Source: AG2 sp036493735 (GTDB lineage: Bacteria > Gemmatimonadota > Gemmatimonadetes > Gemmatimonadales > Gemmatimonadaceae). From it: a stretch of 64,000 nt of DNA. This document shows positions 52,945-62,282 of the stretch, piece after piece. Numbering within the stretch: the first letter of the stretch is position 1; every line of letters starts with the position of its first letter. The stretch covers positions 62,001 through 126,000 of the forward strand of contig DASXPH010000019.1 in NCBI GenBank assembly GCA_036493735.1. Reading direction: 5' to 3'. The translations under genes and the position numbers were made by a program. The notes under the pieces are model-generated. The model worked only from the letters and a program-made list of their open reading frames with translations. It did no database searches and was not told the DNA's origin.

Positions 52945-54432
52945 GTGTCTCATGTCCGCGTCGTGCTGCGCCCCCTTCCCTTTCACGTCCTCCTCATCGT
53001 CCTCAGCGCCGGCGCCGTTCAGGGGGCCCGGGCCGACGGGACGCACGGCCGCTCGGCGACACGACCACGTCCAGCCGGCGCACCGGAATTCGTGAGTGGC
53101 ATCAGCGCCGACCACGTGATCGCGCCGGCCTCGCTGTACGCGGCCCTGGCCAGGATCCACGCGCGCATTCCCAGCTTTTCTCGGCAGACCAAGCTCGCCT
53201 GCAGCGCCTGCCATTACCAATTTCCTCAACTCACACCGTTCGGCCGGCTGTTCAAGCTGAACGGCTATACCCTGACCGGTCTGCAGACGATCGGCCAGCC
53301 GACCGACACCTCAGGCAGCGAGACACTCAAGCTCGCGCCAATACCGCCGGCATCGGCGATGGTCGTTACGTCGTTCACGCGCGCCACGAAAGCACAGCCG
53401 CAAACACAGAATAACACCGCCGATTTTCCGCAGCAGTTCAGTCTTTTTTTATCGGGCCAGGTGACGCCGAATGTCGGCGCGTTCACCCAGTTCACCTATG
53501 CGTCTACCGATGGGAGCTTTGGAATCGATAACATCGACGTGCGCTACGCCAAGCACATGAGCGTCGCGGACCGCGATATGGTGTTCGGGCTCACCGTCAA
53601 CAACAATCCGTCGGTTCAGGATGTATGGAACACGACGCCGGCGTGGGCCTACCCGTTCATCGGTTCGGCGGTGGCGCCGACGCCGATGGCGGCCACGCTG
53701 ATCGATGGAACGCTCGCGCAGAGTGTCGTCGGCATGGGGGCGTATTCCCTCTGGAACAATCTGCTGTACGCTGAAGTGTCAGCGTATCGCTCGGCGCCAC
53801 AGGGCATGCACGAGCCGCTGGACAGCACAGCCAGCAACACCACCAAGGGTGTCGCACCGTACTGGCGCCTGGCGGTGCAGCACCAGTCGGCTCGGACGTA
53901 CGCCATGCTGGGGACGTTCGGGCTCTCGTCGGAGCTCTTCCCGACGGGCATCACCGGGCCGACGAACAGCTACGCCGACGTCGGCGTCGATGCCCAGCTC
54001 GAGCAGAAAATCGGAGATGCGGTGCTTATCGGACGCACCGCGTACATCCATGAGCGCGGGCGTCTGAATGGTTCGGTGAACGGCGCGACGCCGACGGCCT
54101 CGGTGATTTCCAACTCGCTCAACACGCTCAAGGCCAACTTCTCATGGCTCCCATCGCTGCGAGGCGGCATGACGCTCGGCTATTTTCTGACTTCCGGGAC
54201 GTCGGATGCCCTGCTGTATTCGCCATCTCCTGTCGTCGGGAGCGGCACCGGGAGCCCGAACTCGTCGGGCCTGACGGGAGAGGTCGTATTCAATCCGTGG
54301 CAGAACACTCGGCTGGGCCTGCAGTATGTCGCGTACCAGAAGTTCAATGGTGCCTCGAACGGCTACGACGGTGCGGGCCGAAACGCGAGCGATAACAACA
54401 CGCTCTACGCGTATTTGTGGTTCGCATTCTAG
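52945..54432 (+). CDS. fused monoheme cytochrome-porin, Cyc2-like
   Basis: A 495-residue outer-membrane protein. After a leader (PLPFHVLLIVLSAGAVQGA) there is one c-type heme motif, CSACH at residues 86-90, set in RIPSFSRQTKLACSACHYQF and followed by LTPFGRLFKLNGYTLTG. The rest alternates polar/hydrophobic strands with aromatic girdles (QFSLFLSGQVTPNVGAFTQF, WRLAVQHQSARTYAMLGTFG) and ends in WFAF with a terminal Phe, typical of beta-barrels. This heme-plus-barrel order is that of Cyc2 iron-oxidising porin cytochromes. GTG 52945 has GAGG 5 nt upstream; the frame is open to 52738. Electron transfer across the outer membrane is inferred, not proven. Its stop shares CTAG with the convergent gene. 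Confidence 0.78.
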   Translation: MSHVRVVLRPLPFHVLLIVLSAGAVQGARADGTHGRSATRPRPAGAPEFVSGISADHVIAPASLYAALARIHARIPSFSRQTKLACSACHYQFPQLTPFGRLFKLNGYTLTGLQTIGQPTDTSGSETLKLAPIPPASAMVVTSFTRATKAQPQTQNNTADFPQQFSLFLSGQVTPNVGAFTQFTYASTDGSFGIDNIDVRYAKHMSVADRDMVFGLTVNNNPSVQDVWNTTPAWAYPFIGSAVAPTPMAATLIDGTLAQSVVGMGAYSLWNNLLYAEVSAYRSAPQGMHEPLDSTASNTTKGVAPYWRLAVQHQSARTYAMLGTFGLSSELFPTGITGPTNSYADVGVDAQLEQKIGDAVLIGRTAYIHERGRLNGSVNGATPTASVISNSLNTLKANFSWLPSLRGGMTLGYFLTSGTSDALLYSPSPVVGSGTGSPNSSGLTGEVVFNPWQNTRLGLQYVAYQKFNGASNGYDGAGRNASDNNTLYAYLWFAF

Positions 54433-56042
54433 GTGGGCTCGCCGTGCTCGCGCAGTGGGACGCCTGTCTCGCGATTGAGGACGGCCACCATTTCGTGAAA
54501 GAGACGCTCGGCATTCGCGCGGCTCTCCGCGACGCAGACCGCGCCGAGCTTGCCATGCTCTGAGAGGGCGCCGATGAGGTGAAACATCACGCCACGCTGC
54601 GCCGCCGTGTCGAAGTGGAGGTCGTTGTCGACCGCGATGTCGATCAGGTCGTCCGGTGTGAGTCCCACGTACGCGGGATTCTGGAGATTGTCCGACGCGT
54701 AGTAATGGCAGGCACGTCCGGTGGGAGTGCGATACGTCGTCGTGTCCGGATCATACGTACCATCCGTGAGATATTGCAGCATCAGGAATGGATGCGTCGT
54801 GCCACCCTTGCGGAGATTGATCTCGATTGGCGTCGTTTTCCATTGCCGGCCACGACGCACCGACACGAAGTCGACGCCAAAGCGGCCGATGACGCCCTCC
54901 GACGCGAGCTGCCGTGCGACACGCAACCCTTGGCTGTGCACACTTCCGGTATACGCCTCATCCGCCGGGAAGGTGCAGCCGAGATAGATCTGGCCCGACG
55001 GTCCGCCGAGGAGCTGATCGTGGGTGGAGATGATGGATGCTCTGCCTAACGGGTCCACGCGACACTGCACCGACGGGGACCGGACTTCGTCGCCCTCGAG
55101 AAAGGCTTCGACGATGCCGCCCATCGTCCCGAACTTGTGCGCATAGCCGTCCCATGACTCGCCGACCGCTTCGAAGCGGAGCTTCACTGGAAGCACCGAT
55201 GAGATCCAGCTCGTCAGGCCTGGCCCATCGGGAGCGCCGTCGAACGAGAACACGGCGTTGCCTTCTCCCGAGAAGCCTTCGTCGAGCTTCACGACCGCGC
55301 GACGCAGCGTCGGCACATCACGCTTGAGGGCCGCGAGCGCCTCGGCGACATCCTCGATGTCCCGCAGTCGCTCGAATCCTGACGGCGGTGTGACGCCCGC
55401 GCGCCGCAGAACCTCGCGGCTCCCACTCTTCGTACCGAGGTGCCGAAGGTCCGGATCGCACGCGTACAATGGAATCCCCAATCGGACCGCGAGGCTCCGT
55501 TCCGCCGGCGTGCCGATGAAGCACGTCATGTGCGCAACCCGATCGTTGATGACAGCGGCTCGGATGTGCTCCACGAGGCGCGGCCGTGCCAGAATCTTGT
55601 TCGTCAGCGCCTCGCGCGAGCTGTCGTAACAGCTGAGCAGCGTCAGGCGGCGGCGCGCGTGACTGAAGGGGATGCCAGGGAGAAGATGGAGATAGTAGTC
55701 GATGACCGAGCTCGCGATTGGCTGGCTCGTCACGTACACGACATGTGTACGCGGCTGCCGCAGGAGCATCAGGAGGCAGAGCAGTCGCTCCTCGTACTGA
55801 TTCGCGCCGGTGAGCTTGAGTAGTTCTTCGGGCGGAAGGGACATGCTCGGAATGACAACTACCGTCTGCTCGGCGTGGCGATCGGGAAAGACATGGGTCA
55901 CCAGGGGGGCCAGTCGCCGCTGCAGAGCCGCGAAACGCTCGCGCTCGATCAGCGATCCCGCGATGGGGATATCCGGCCCGAAATCGACCATCCGATCGAG
56001 CTCGGCACCGATTGTCAGCCCGGTGTCCGCGACGACTGTCAT
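54429..56042 (-). CDS. ATP-grasp ligase, PGM1 (peptide ligase)-like
   Basis: A 537-residue ATP-grasp enzyme resembling the PGM1-type peptide ligases and carboxylate-amine ligases. An N-terminal domain of 200 residues (VVVIPSMSLPPEELLKLTGA, YEERLLCLLMLLRQPRTHVV, CFIGTPAERSLAVRLGIPLY) precedes the grasp domain: GTKSGSREVLRRAGVTPPSG, AVVKLDEGFSGEGNAVFSFD, metal/ATP motifs in FGVDFVS and PIEINLRKGGTTHPFLMLQY. It probably forms amide bonds with an amino-acid or peptide substrate. Its ATG overlaps the stop of the upstream 86-residue gene by 4 nt. Confidence 0.85.
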   Translation of the reverse strand: MTVVADTGLTIGAELDRMVDFGPDIPIAGSLIERERFAALQRRLAPLVTHVFPDRHAEQTVVVIPSMSLPPEELLKLTGANQYEERLLCLLMLLRQPRTHVVYVTSQPIASSVIDYYLHLLPGIPFSHARRRLTLLSCYDSSREALTNKILARPRLVEHIRAAVINDRVAHMTCFIGTPAERSLAVRLGIPLYACDPDLRHLGTKSGSREVLRRAGVTPPSGFERLRDIEDVAEALAALKRDVPTLRRAVVKLDEGFSGEGNAVFSFDGAPDGPGLTSWISSVLPVKLRFEAVGESWDGYAHKFGTMGGIVEAFLEGDEVRSPSVQCRVDPLGRASIISTHDQLLGGPSGQIYLGCTFPADEAYTGSVHSQGLRVARQLASEGVIGRFGVDFVSVRRGRQWKTTPIEINLRKGGTTHPFLMLQYLTDGTYDPDTTTYRTPTGRACHYYASDNLQNPAYVGLTPDDLIDIAVDNDLHFDTAAQRGVMFHLIGALSEHGKLGAVCVAESRANAERLFHEMVAVLNRETGVPLREHGEPT

Positions 56043-56299
56043 AGCCTCACAAGCGCTGCCGGCTCGATCTCGACCGCCGCTGCCAGACGGCTCTCCAGCA
56101 GAATGCGAGCACCATTCGGTCCCCGTAGCAGGATGTGATCGGTGAACGCGCCGATGCGGCGCACGCGATCTCCTTCCAGGAGCCCGCGCTCAGCGCAAGC
56201 AGCGCGAAGATGTGCCAGTGGGATCCGGCTGATCCTCAGCGGTGTGTCTTCCGACGCGAAGGCGAGGTACCGCGGGAAGCGCTTCGAGAAGGTCGCCAT
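56039..56299 (-). CDS. small partner protein of ATP-grasp ligase
   Basis: An 86-residue basic protein: KRFPRYLAFASEDTPLRISR, IPLAHLRAACAERGLLEGDR, VRRIGAFTDHILLRGPNGAR, ILLESRLAAAVEIEPAALVR. I do not recognise it. It has no signal or membrane segment. The 4-nt overlap with the ligase gene makes it an obligate neighbour: a regulatory subunit, a carrier, or a DNA-binding protein are all possible. A role as ligase substrate is not excluded. Confidence 0.65.
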   Translation of the reverse strand: MATFSKRFPRYLAFASEDTPLRISRIPLAHLRAACAERGLLEGDRVRRIGAFTDHILLRGPNGARILLESRLAAAVEIEPAALVRL

Positions 56300-56424
56300 A
56301 ACGCGTGACCGCTCCTACGTCGATTCAGGCCGCGCAGTAACAACAGGGATGTGACGAAGAATGAAAGCTGCCGCAGCGAGTGGAAGTCGGGCGAAGGCTG
56401 GAATCACCGTCCGAGATTCCCTGA

Positions 56425-59238
56425 TCAGAACTCCACGCTGCTCCCTAACTGCAACTGCCGCGTCGCGTAGATCCCGCTCGGCGTTCCGAAGTCGGGGCGG
56501 AGCTCGCCAGTCGCACTGCGATGGACGCCGAAATACCCGGAATAGTTGTCGGTGTTGAAGATGTTGAATCCCTCGGCGATCACCGAGAGCCGCGCGCCCC
56601 GCGCCAAGGCGATCGATTTCGTCACCCGAACGTCAACGACGCGGTACCAGTTCTTCCAGACGTTAGGCGGAACGCGGTAGCGCTTGCCGTCGATCCAGTC
56701 GTCGTCGAGAAGATTGTCCCTGTTGACGTCCTGGCCGACGGTCGTTCGATACGGCTGCGGACTGGCCGCCGTCGCCACCGTCGACAGCGCGAGACCGTGG
56801 CCCACCGCCATGCCGCCCGAGAGCACGAATCGGTGTCGCTCATCGCCACTCGTCCGCTGCATCACGTAGTACTGTTTCGCCGCAATCGCCGGGAGCGCAG
56901 TCGTCTGCACGTCCCAGTCGGCGGTCGACGACGCGAGCGTGTGCGCGAGCGTGAGTGACAACGTCGTGTCTCGTCGGTACGCGACCGTCGTGAGCAGGCC
57001 ACGATAGCGCGCGCGAGCGGAATCTCCCCAGACGGTGATGTTCCCATACGCAGTCGAGAGGGCGCGCTTCGCCGGCGTCTGCGACAGGTCGAGCCAGTTC
57101 AGATTCACCGGCGCATAGAGATGCCGCACTCGCTGATCGATGTAGTCGGTGTTGAGGGTGAGGCCGCGCCCAACGGCAACGCCGAAGCCCAGCGACCACT
57201 GTCTGTTCTCGGGCACATCCATGCGGTGTGGAAGCAGCATGATCGCCGGAGGAACCGGCGTGCCACTGCCGGCAATGACCCGATTTCTGAGCTCGGCGGG
57301 GTCGACGGTGGTGGGATTCGTGAAGGTATAAATGTGCCAGCTCGCGCTCTGCTTCTCGCCAAAGGGCACAAAGCCCGGAATGCGGTCGTACATCACCCCG
57401 AGGCCTCCCCGCAGGAATGCGTGCCGCTTGCCCGTCACGTCCCAGGACACCGACGCGCGCGGAGCGAAGTTGTCGAGATCGTCCTTGCGGTTCCCGCGAT
57501 TGAGCAAACCCTGAAGTTCCGGCCGCGTGTTGATGCGGGTGTCGCTTGCCCACGGCACGGTGAAATCGTTGTTCATCGTGTGGATCTCGGCGTCGTAGCG
57601 CACGCCGAGGTTGAACAGGAGACGTGGCGTCACCCGCCACTCGTCGTTGACGTAGCCGCCGGCGATCCAACCGGAGAGACTGCTCAGCGCGTCGCGATCC
57701 GATGACGGATCGAAGAAGCCAACACCGATAGTCGCCTGATCGGGACTCCCCGTCTCCGTCCTGAAGCGAAACACGCCCTGGCTGCTCGTGGGAGAGAACT
57801 GATCGGCTGAAACGCGCGACATCTCCACGCCGAGCTTGAGGAGATGGCTTCCGGGGCCGTTCCCGATCGGATACGTGAGCCGATCGATGACGCGAAGCTG
57901 CTTCTCGTGAATCTCGAACGTCGCGTCCGCGCGTCCAATGGTCAGCGTCGGATAGTTGAACGTCGGCCCGTTCACGAGCGGGTCGTCGGCACTCGTCCAA
58001 CCGACGAACTGGAAGCTGAGCTCATTCGCGAGGCCTGACGCCGGCAGCCAGCGGTGACGGAGGTTGATGGTGTTGACGGTGTAGTTCTGCGCCGTTGCCG
58101 ACTGTTGCGCCTGAATCCCGCCGAAGCCCGACTCGCCGGTAAAGCGACGCGAGGAGCCGATCGCTTCGAGGGTGTTCGCGTCGTTCACAATGAAGGTCGA
58201 ATGCAGAAGGGCGGCGTGATTGCGGCCCGGTGCATCGAACACTCCCGCATAGCCGTCCCAGTAGGTGGGATCGGCCGCCGGCCTGCCCGGCACGACCGCG
58301 ACGTAGTTGTGCGTCGCGGAGCCCTCGTAGCTCAGCGCATAGAAGAGTCGATCGCGCACGACGGGACCGCGCAGACTGAAGCCGCCCTGCCGACGATTCA
58401 CGTTAGGCTTCGCGAAGTTGGCTATGCCGCGCTGAAAGCTCGTGACGGAGATGAAATCCCTGTTCTGAATGAATCCGAAGGCGGAGCCATGGGTCTCGTT
58501 CGTCCCTCGCAACGTCACGGCGCTGATGATGTACGCGGCGCCGCGCGTGTACTCGGCGTCGTAGGGATTGAGCAGAACGTGATATTCCTCCAGCGCGTCC
58601 ACCGGGATCAGCGACCCATTTGCCGGCGAGCCGACAATGTTCGTGCTGTTGAGATTCTTCATCTCCACGCCATCGATGTAGAGATTGATCGCGCGCTCGT
58701 CGCGCAGCGATCCCGCGGCGGGGAGCGCGTGGCCGGCAACAGGCTGAAAGGAGCGGATCCCCGGCGCCACCGCGGCGAGGTCCATCACGTTCCGCGTGTT
58801 GAGGGGGAGACGCTTGATCTCCTCCGCCAGCATCTGGGTCGACACCGACATGTGCTGGATGGCCGCGCTTCCGGGCCGATCGCTTTCCACCACGACCTGA
58901 TCGAGGATGAGCGGCGCCGTGGGAAGCACGAGCTCGACGTAGGCACGCTCGCCCACGACGACGTCGATCTGCTGCGCGACGGCAGCATGGCCGATGAACG
59001 CCGCCGACACTCGGTAGCGTCCCGGCGTGACGTCGATGATTCGGAAGAAGCCGCCCTCGTTCGTCACGGCGTGGCGGCGCTCGCCCGTCAGGGTGTCGAT
59101 GGCGCTGATCTGTGCGCGCGCGAGATGACCCGTTTCGTCGCGCACCACGCCCTCGAGCGTGCTGATGGTCTGCGCCTCAAGAGCGCTGACCGACGCCGCC
59201 GCGATCGTCAGCACCACCGCGACGCCCCGCCACTTCAT
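56425..59238 (-). CDS. TonB-dependent outer-membrane receptor (CarboxypepD_reg-like/Oar type)
   Basis: A 937-residue TonB-dependent receptor. The leader is KWRGVAVVLTIAAASVSALE. An N-terminal carboxypeptidase-regulatory-like domain lies at about 27-105 (TLEGVVRDETGHLARAQISA, GGFFRIIDVTPGRYRVSAAF). The plug follows about 110-225 (LPLNTRNVMDLAAVAPGIRS, INLYIDGVEMKNLNSTNIVG, LEEYHVLLNPYDAEYTRGAA). The 22-strand barrel includes many FxxGxxYDxxIH-type strands and ends LQLGSSVEF with a C-terminal Phe. Its ATG overlaps the kinase stop by 4 nt. It is probably a substrate uptake receptor or signal transducer for the same operon. Confidence 0.93.
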   Translation of the reverse strand: MKWRGVAVVLTIAAASVSALEAQTISTLEGVVRDETGHLARAQISAIDTLTGERRHAVTNEGGFFRIIDVTPGRYRVSAAFIGHAAVAQQIDVVVGERAYVELVLPTAPLILDQVVVESDRPGSAAIQHMSVSTQMLAEEIKRLPLNTRNVMDLAAVAPGIRSFQPVAGHALPAAGSLRDERAINLYIDGVEMKNLNSTNIVGSPANGSLIPVDALEEYHVLLNPYDAEYTRGAAYIISAVTLRGTNETHGSAFGFIQNRDFISVTSFQRGIANFAKPNVNRRQGGFSLRGPVVRDRLFYALSYEGSATHNYVAVVPGRPAADPTYWDGYAGVFDAPGRNHAALLHSTFIVNDANTLEAIGSSRRFTGESGFGGIQAQQSATAQNYTVNTINLRHRWLPASGLANELSFQFVGWTSADDPLVNGPTFNYPTLTIGRADATFEIHEKQLRVIDRLTYPIGNGPGSHLLKLGVEMSRVSADQFSPTSSQGVFRFRTETGSPDQATIGVGFFDPSSDRDALSSLSGWIAGGYVNDEWRVTPRLLFNLGVRYDAEIHTMNNDFTVPWASDTRINTRPELQGLLNRGNRKDDLDNFAPRASVSWDVTGKRHAFLRGGLGVMYDRIPGFVPFGEKQSASWHIYTFTNPTTVDPAELRNRVIAGSGTPVPPAIMLLPHRMDVPENRQWSLGFGVAVGRGLTLNTDYIDQRVRHLYAPVNLNWLDLSQTPAKRALSTAYGNITVWGDSARARYRGLLTTVAYRRDTTLSLTLAHTLASSTADWDVQTTALPAIAAKQYYVMQRTSGDERHRFVLSGGMAVGHGLALSTVATAASPQPYRTTVGQDVNRDNLLDDDWIDGKRYRVPPNVWKNWYRVVDVRVTKSIALARGARLSVIAEGFNIFNTDNYSGYFGVHRSATGELRPDFGTPSGIYATRQLQLGSSVEF

Positions 59239-62200
59239 TGCCTGATCGAGCCCCAGGTCGGGAAGCCGCTGAACGCCACCGTGGAGAGAGCCGTTAGGCG
59301 CTTCGTGTGGGTGCCGTCGGCGTCCATGACGTACACCTGACCATGGCCGAGCACCGTTTTGTGGAACACGATCTGCCTGCCGTCGGGAGACCACGATGGA
59401 TGACTGTCCGCGCCTGGCGGTGAGCTGACGCGGCGCTGGTTGCCCCCCGCGGGGTCCATGACATAAATCCTCGCTTGACCGTCGCGATCGCTCTCGAAGG
59501 CGATCGACTTCCCATCGGGCGACCACGCCGGCTGCCGATCCGCGGCGTCGTTCGACGTTAGGCGGCGCAGGTTCTTGCCGTCGGCATCCATGACGTAGAT
59601 CTGCGGCTTCCCCGTCCGCCGGCTGTTGAAGGCGATCATACGCCCGTCGGGAGACCAGGCCGGATTGGAAGCGCCGCCTCCGTCGTCGCTCACCTTTGTC
59701 GCATCGGTGCCGTCGACGTTGATGACGTAGATGGCAATGGGCGGAACACGCGTCGAGAAGGCGATGCGCTTGCCATCTGGTGACCACGCCGGGGCGAGCG
59801 CGCCGCGACCGAGCTCGGTGAAGTGCGTCAGCTGCCGCTGGTCGCTGCCGTCGGCATTCATGACGAAGAGCTCGTATCCCCCGGCACGCTGGCTCACGAA
59901 GGCGATGCGCTTTCCATCGGGCGAGAATGTCGGGCCCTCGTCCGCCCCCTTGTCGTGCGTGAGCCGCCGCTGATCGGTGCCGTCCGGGTTCATGGTGTAG
60001 ATCTCCTGATTACCCAGATTTCCGATCGCGTCGGGACCATCTCGGTCGGTGACGAAGGCAATCAGCGACCGCCGCGACGCGCGAGGCGCACTCGTCGCTC
60101 TCGCCGTCGATGGGCTCGATGAGAGAGTACTATCTACCATTGCGGCGATCGCAGCGGGCGCATCGCTTGCCTCGGCGGTCGTCGCCGTGCGCTGCGTACC
60201 AGCGAGCACGGCGCCCATGACGACGCGACGATGAAGGGCGAGCTCGTAGCGAATCAGCGAATCCGCGGCCCTGCTATCTCCCGTGGCATTCAGCGCGGCG
60301 GCGAGATCCAACACTGCCGTTGCGACGTCGGGGTGCTCCTCAGGACGGATGGCGCGAGACAGCTCGAGTGACTGGCGATAGAGCTCGACCGCGGGGGCGT
60401 ACTCACCCCGGTCGAACTGCACCGCCGCAAGGCTGCTGATGCTGCGCGCGAGATGTGCCCTCGCGCTCTTGCCGCCAGCGCGGTCGATCTCGATCGCCTC
60501 GCGCGCGGAACGATCCGCGTCGCCGAGCTTTCCCTCGGCTCGACGTACCGACGCGAGGCCCACGAGGGTGTGGGCGATTAGCGGATCCTGACCCGGGAGA
60601 TTGCGCCGGCGTAGCTGGAGAGCGCCCGAGTAGTCGCTGTCCGCGGCGGCGACCATCCCCTGCGCGAGATGAACCTCGCCGAGCAGATCGAGCGTCTCGG
60701 CAATATCACGCTCAGGCGGAGGACGCAGGCTGCGTCGCAGCGCGAGCGACGCCTCGAGGAGTGACGCCGCCCTATTCTCCAGGTCGATGCGATGGTAGGC
60801 TCGCGCCATCTCGAAGATCAGCCGCGAGCGCTGCTCGGGATAGCCGACTAGCTCCTCGTTGATCCGCGACGTGGCGCTATCGAGCATCTCGCGCGCCGTG
60901 ATGCCGCTGTCGCCCGGCGCGATGTTGCGGAAGATGGTCATGAACCCCTGACCGATGTTCTCGGCGCGGTCGCGCTCCCGCGTGATGCGCTGCGCCTGGT
61001 CGCGGATGCGCGATCGCTGCACGGTCATCACGGCCGCGAAGGCGATCAGCACCATCGTTGCGACAACTGCAAGTGCGACCGCTGTCCGATGCCGCCTGAC
61101 AAACTTGCGCATCACGTACGACCGGCTCTCGGGCTGCGCGAGGACGGGCAGTCCGGTGAGATATCGCATGACGTCTGTCTCGAGCTGCTCGACCGTCGCG
61201 TAGCGTGTGCCCGCTTCCCTGCCCATCGCCTTGAGGACGATCGCCTCGAGATCGCCCCGCAACCGTCGCGCGAGCTGCGGCTTGCCGGCGCGCGCCGCCG
61301 AGAGCGACAGCCGCTCGGGATCCCGCTCGAGCACGGCGTGCGCCACTTCGTAGCTGCCTAGCGTCGTCAGGCCATAGGGATTCGTGCCGGTGAGCAGGAC
61401 GTGCAGCAGCACGCCTAACGCGTAGACGTCGGCGGCGGTGGACACCGGCTCGCCGCGAAGCTGCTCCGGGCTGGAGTAGAGCGGCGTCAATTGCCGGTCC
61501 ACCGTCACCGTCGCCTCGGCGGTGAGCGCATCCTCCGCCGCCAACAGCCTCGCGATGCCGAAATCCAGCAGCGCCACGCGACCATTCGAGGCGACGAGGA
61601 TGTTCGATGGCTTGAGATCGCGGTGCACGACGAGATTGCGATGCGCGTACTGCACGGCGTCGCACACGTCGCAGAAGAGCTGGAGGCGTTCGTCGACCGT
61701 CAGCTGTCTCGTCTCGCAGTAGGCATCGATCGGTTCGCCGGCGATGTACTCCATGGCGAACCACGGAGTGCCGTCGGCGGTGACGCCACCGTCGAGTAGG
61801 TGCGCGATTCCCGGATGATCGAGCTTCGCCAGAATCTGCCGCTCCTCGAGAAAGCGCCGATGCCCTTCCCGATTTCCCCTCCTCCACCGCGGCAGCACCT
61901 TGAGCGCAACCTCCTTCCGGAACTGATCGTCGGCCCGCTCGGCGAGATAGACGGTACCCATGCCACCCGAGCCGATCTCGCGACGAACGCGATAGGCGCC
62001 GAAGTGTGCCGTCTCGCCGTTAGGCAGCTCGATCCCGGGTTCCCCGACGGCATCTGCTTCGTGGAGAAAGGGCGCCGAGAAGGCGGAAGCCGAATGCTCG
62101 AGCACCGATTCGTGCTCACCGCTCTCGATCAGTGCTTTCAGCTCGCCGCCAACGGTCGGGTTGTCATTGAGGCATTGATCTATAAAGGCACGTCGTTCCG

Positions 62201-62282
62201 CGCCGTGCAGCTCGAGGGCGCGATCGGCGGCCTCGAACACATCGCGCCAGAGGGCGGTGCGTCGCGACTCCCCGCTACTCAT
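59235..62282 (-). CDS. Ser/Thr protein kinase with TPR and TolB-like propeller
   Basis: A 1015-residue transmembrane kinase. The kinase domain is about 95-370: glycine loop IGSGGMGTVY, Lys128 in VALKVL, catalytic HRDLKPSN (Asp222), DFG in LLDFGIA, and YSSPEQLRG in the activation segment. A membrane helix lies near 405-425 (TAVALAVVATMVLIAFAAV). TPR-type helices span 440-690 (LGEVHLAQGMVAAADSDYSG, LAAVQFDRGEYAPAVELYRQ). Seven PD40/TolB repeats end the protein (FSPDGKRIAFVSQRAGGYEL, AWSPDGKSIAFESDRDGQAR). It starts 4 nt inside the sigma-factor stop. The propeller presumably senses a ligand outside the cytoplasm and controls the kinase. Confidence 0.94.
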   Translation of the reverse strand: MSSGESRRTALWRDVFEAADRALELHGAERRAFIDQCLNDNPTVGGELKALIESGEHESVLEHSASAFSAPFLHEADAVGEPGIELPNGETAHFGAYRVRREIGSGGMGTVYLAERADDQFRKEVALKVLPRWRRGNREGHRRFLEERQILAKLDHPGIAHLLDGGVTADGTPWFAMEYIAGEPIDAYCETRQLTVDERLQLFCDVCDAVQYAHRNLVVHRDLKPSNILVASNGRVALLDFGIARLLAAEDALTAEATVTVDRQLTPLYSSPEQLRGEPVSTAADVYALGVLLHVLLTGTNPYGLTTLGSYEVAHAVLERDPERLSLSAARAGKPQLARRLRGDLEAIVLKAMGREAGTRYATVEQLETDVMRYLTGLPVLAQPESRSYVMRKFVRRHRTAVALAVVATMVLIAFAAVMTVQRSRIRDQAQRITRERDRAENIGQGFMTIFRNIAPGDSGITAREMLDSATSRINEELVGYPEQRSRLIFEMARAYHRIDLENRAASLLEASLALRRSLRPPPERDIAETLDLLGEVHLAQGMVAAADSDYSGALQLRRRNLPGQDPLIAHTLVGLASVRRAEGKLGDADRSAREAIEIDRAGGKSARAHLARSISSLAAVQFDRGEYAPAVELYRQSLELSRAIRPEEHPDVATAVLDLAAALNATGDSRAADSLIRYELALHRRVVMGAVLAGTQRTATTAEASDAPAAIAAMVDSTLSSSPSTARATSAPRASRRSLIAFVTDRDGPDAIGNLGNQEIYTMNPDGTDQRRLTHDKGADEGPTFSPDGKRIAFVSQRAGGYELFVMNADGSDQRQLTHFTELGRGALAPAWSPDGKRIAFSTRVPPIAIYVINVDGTDATKVSDDGGGASNPAWSPDGRMIAFNSRRTGKPQIYVMDADGKNLRRLTSNDAADRQPAWSPDGKSIAFESDRDGQARIYVMDPAGGNQRRVSSPPGADSHPSWSPDGRQIVFHKTVLGHGQVYVMDADGTHTKRLTALSTVAFSGFPTWGSIRQ

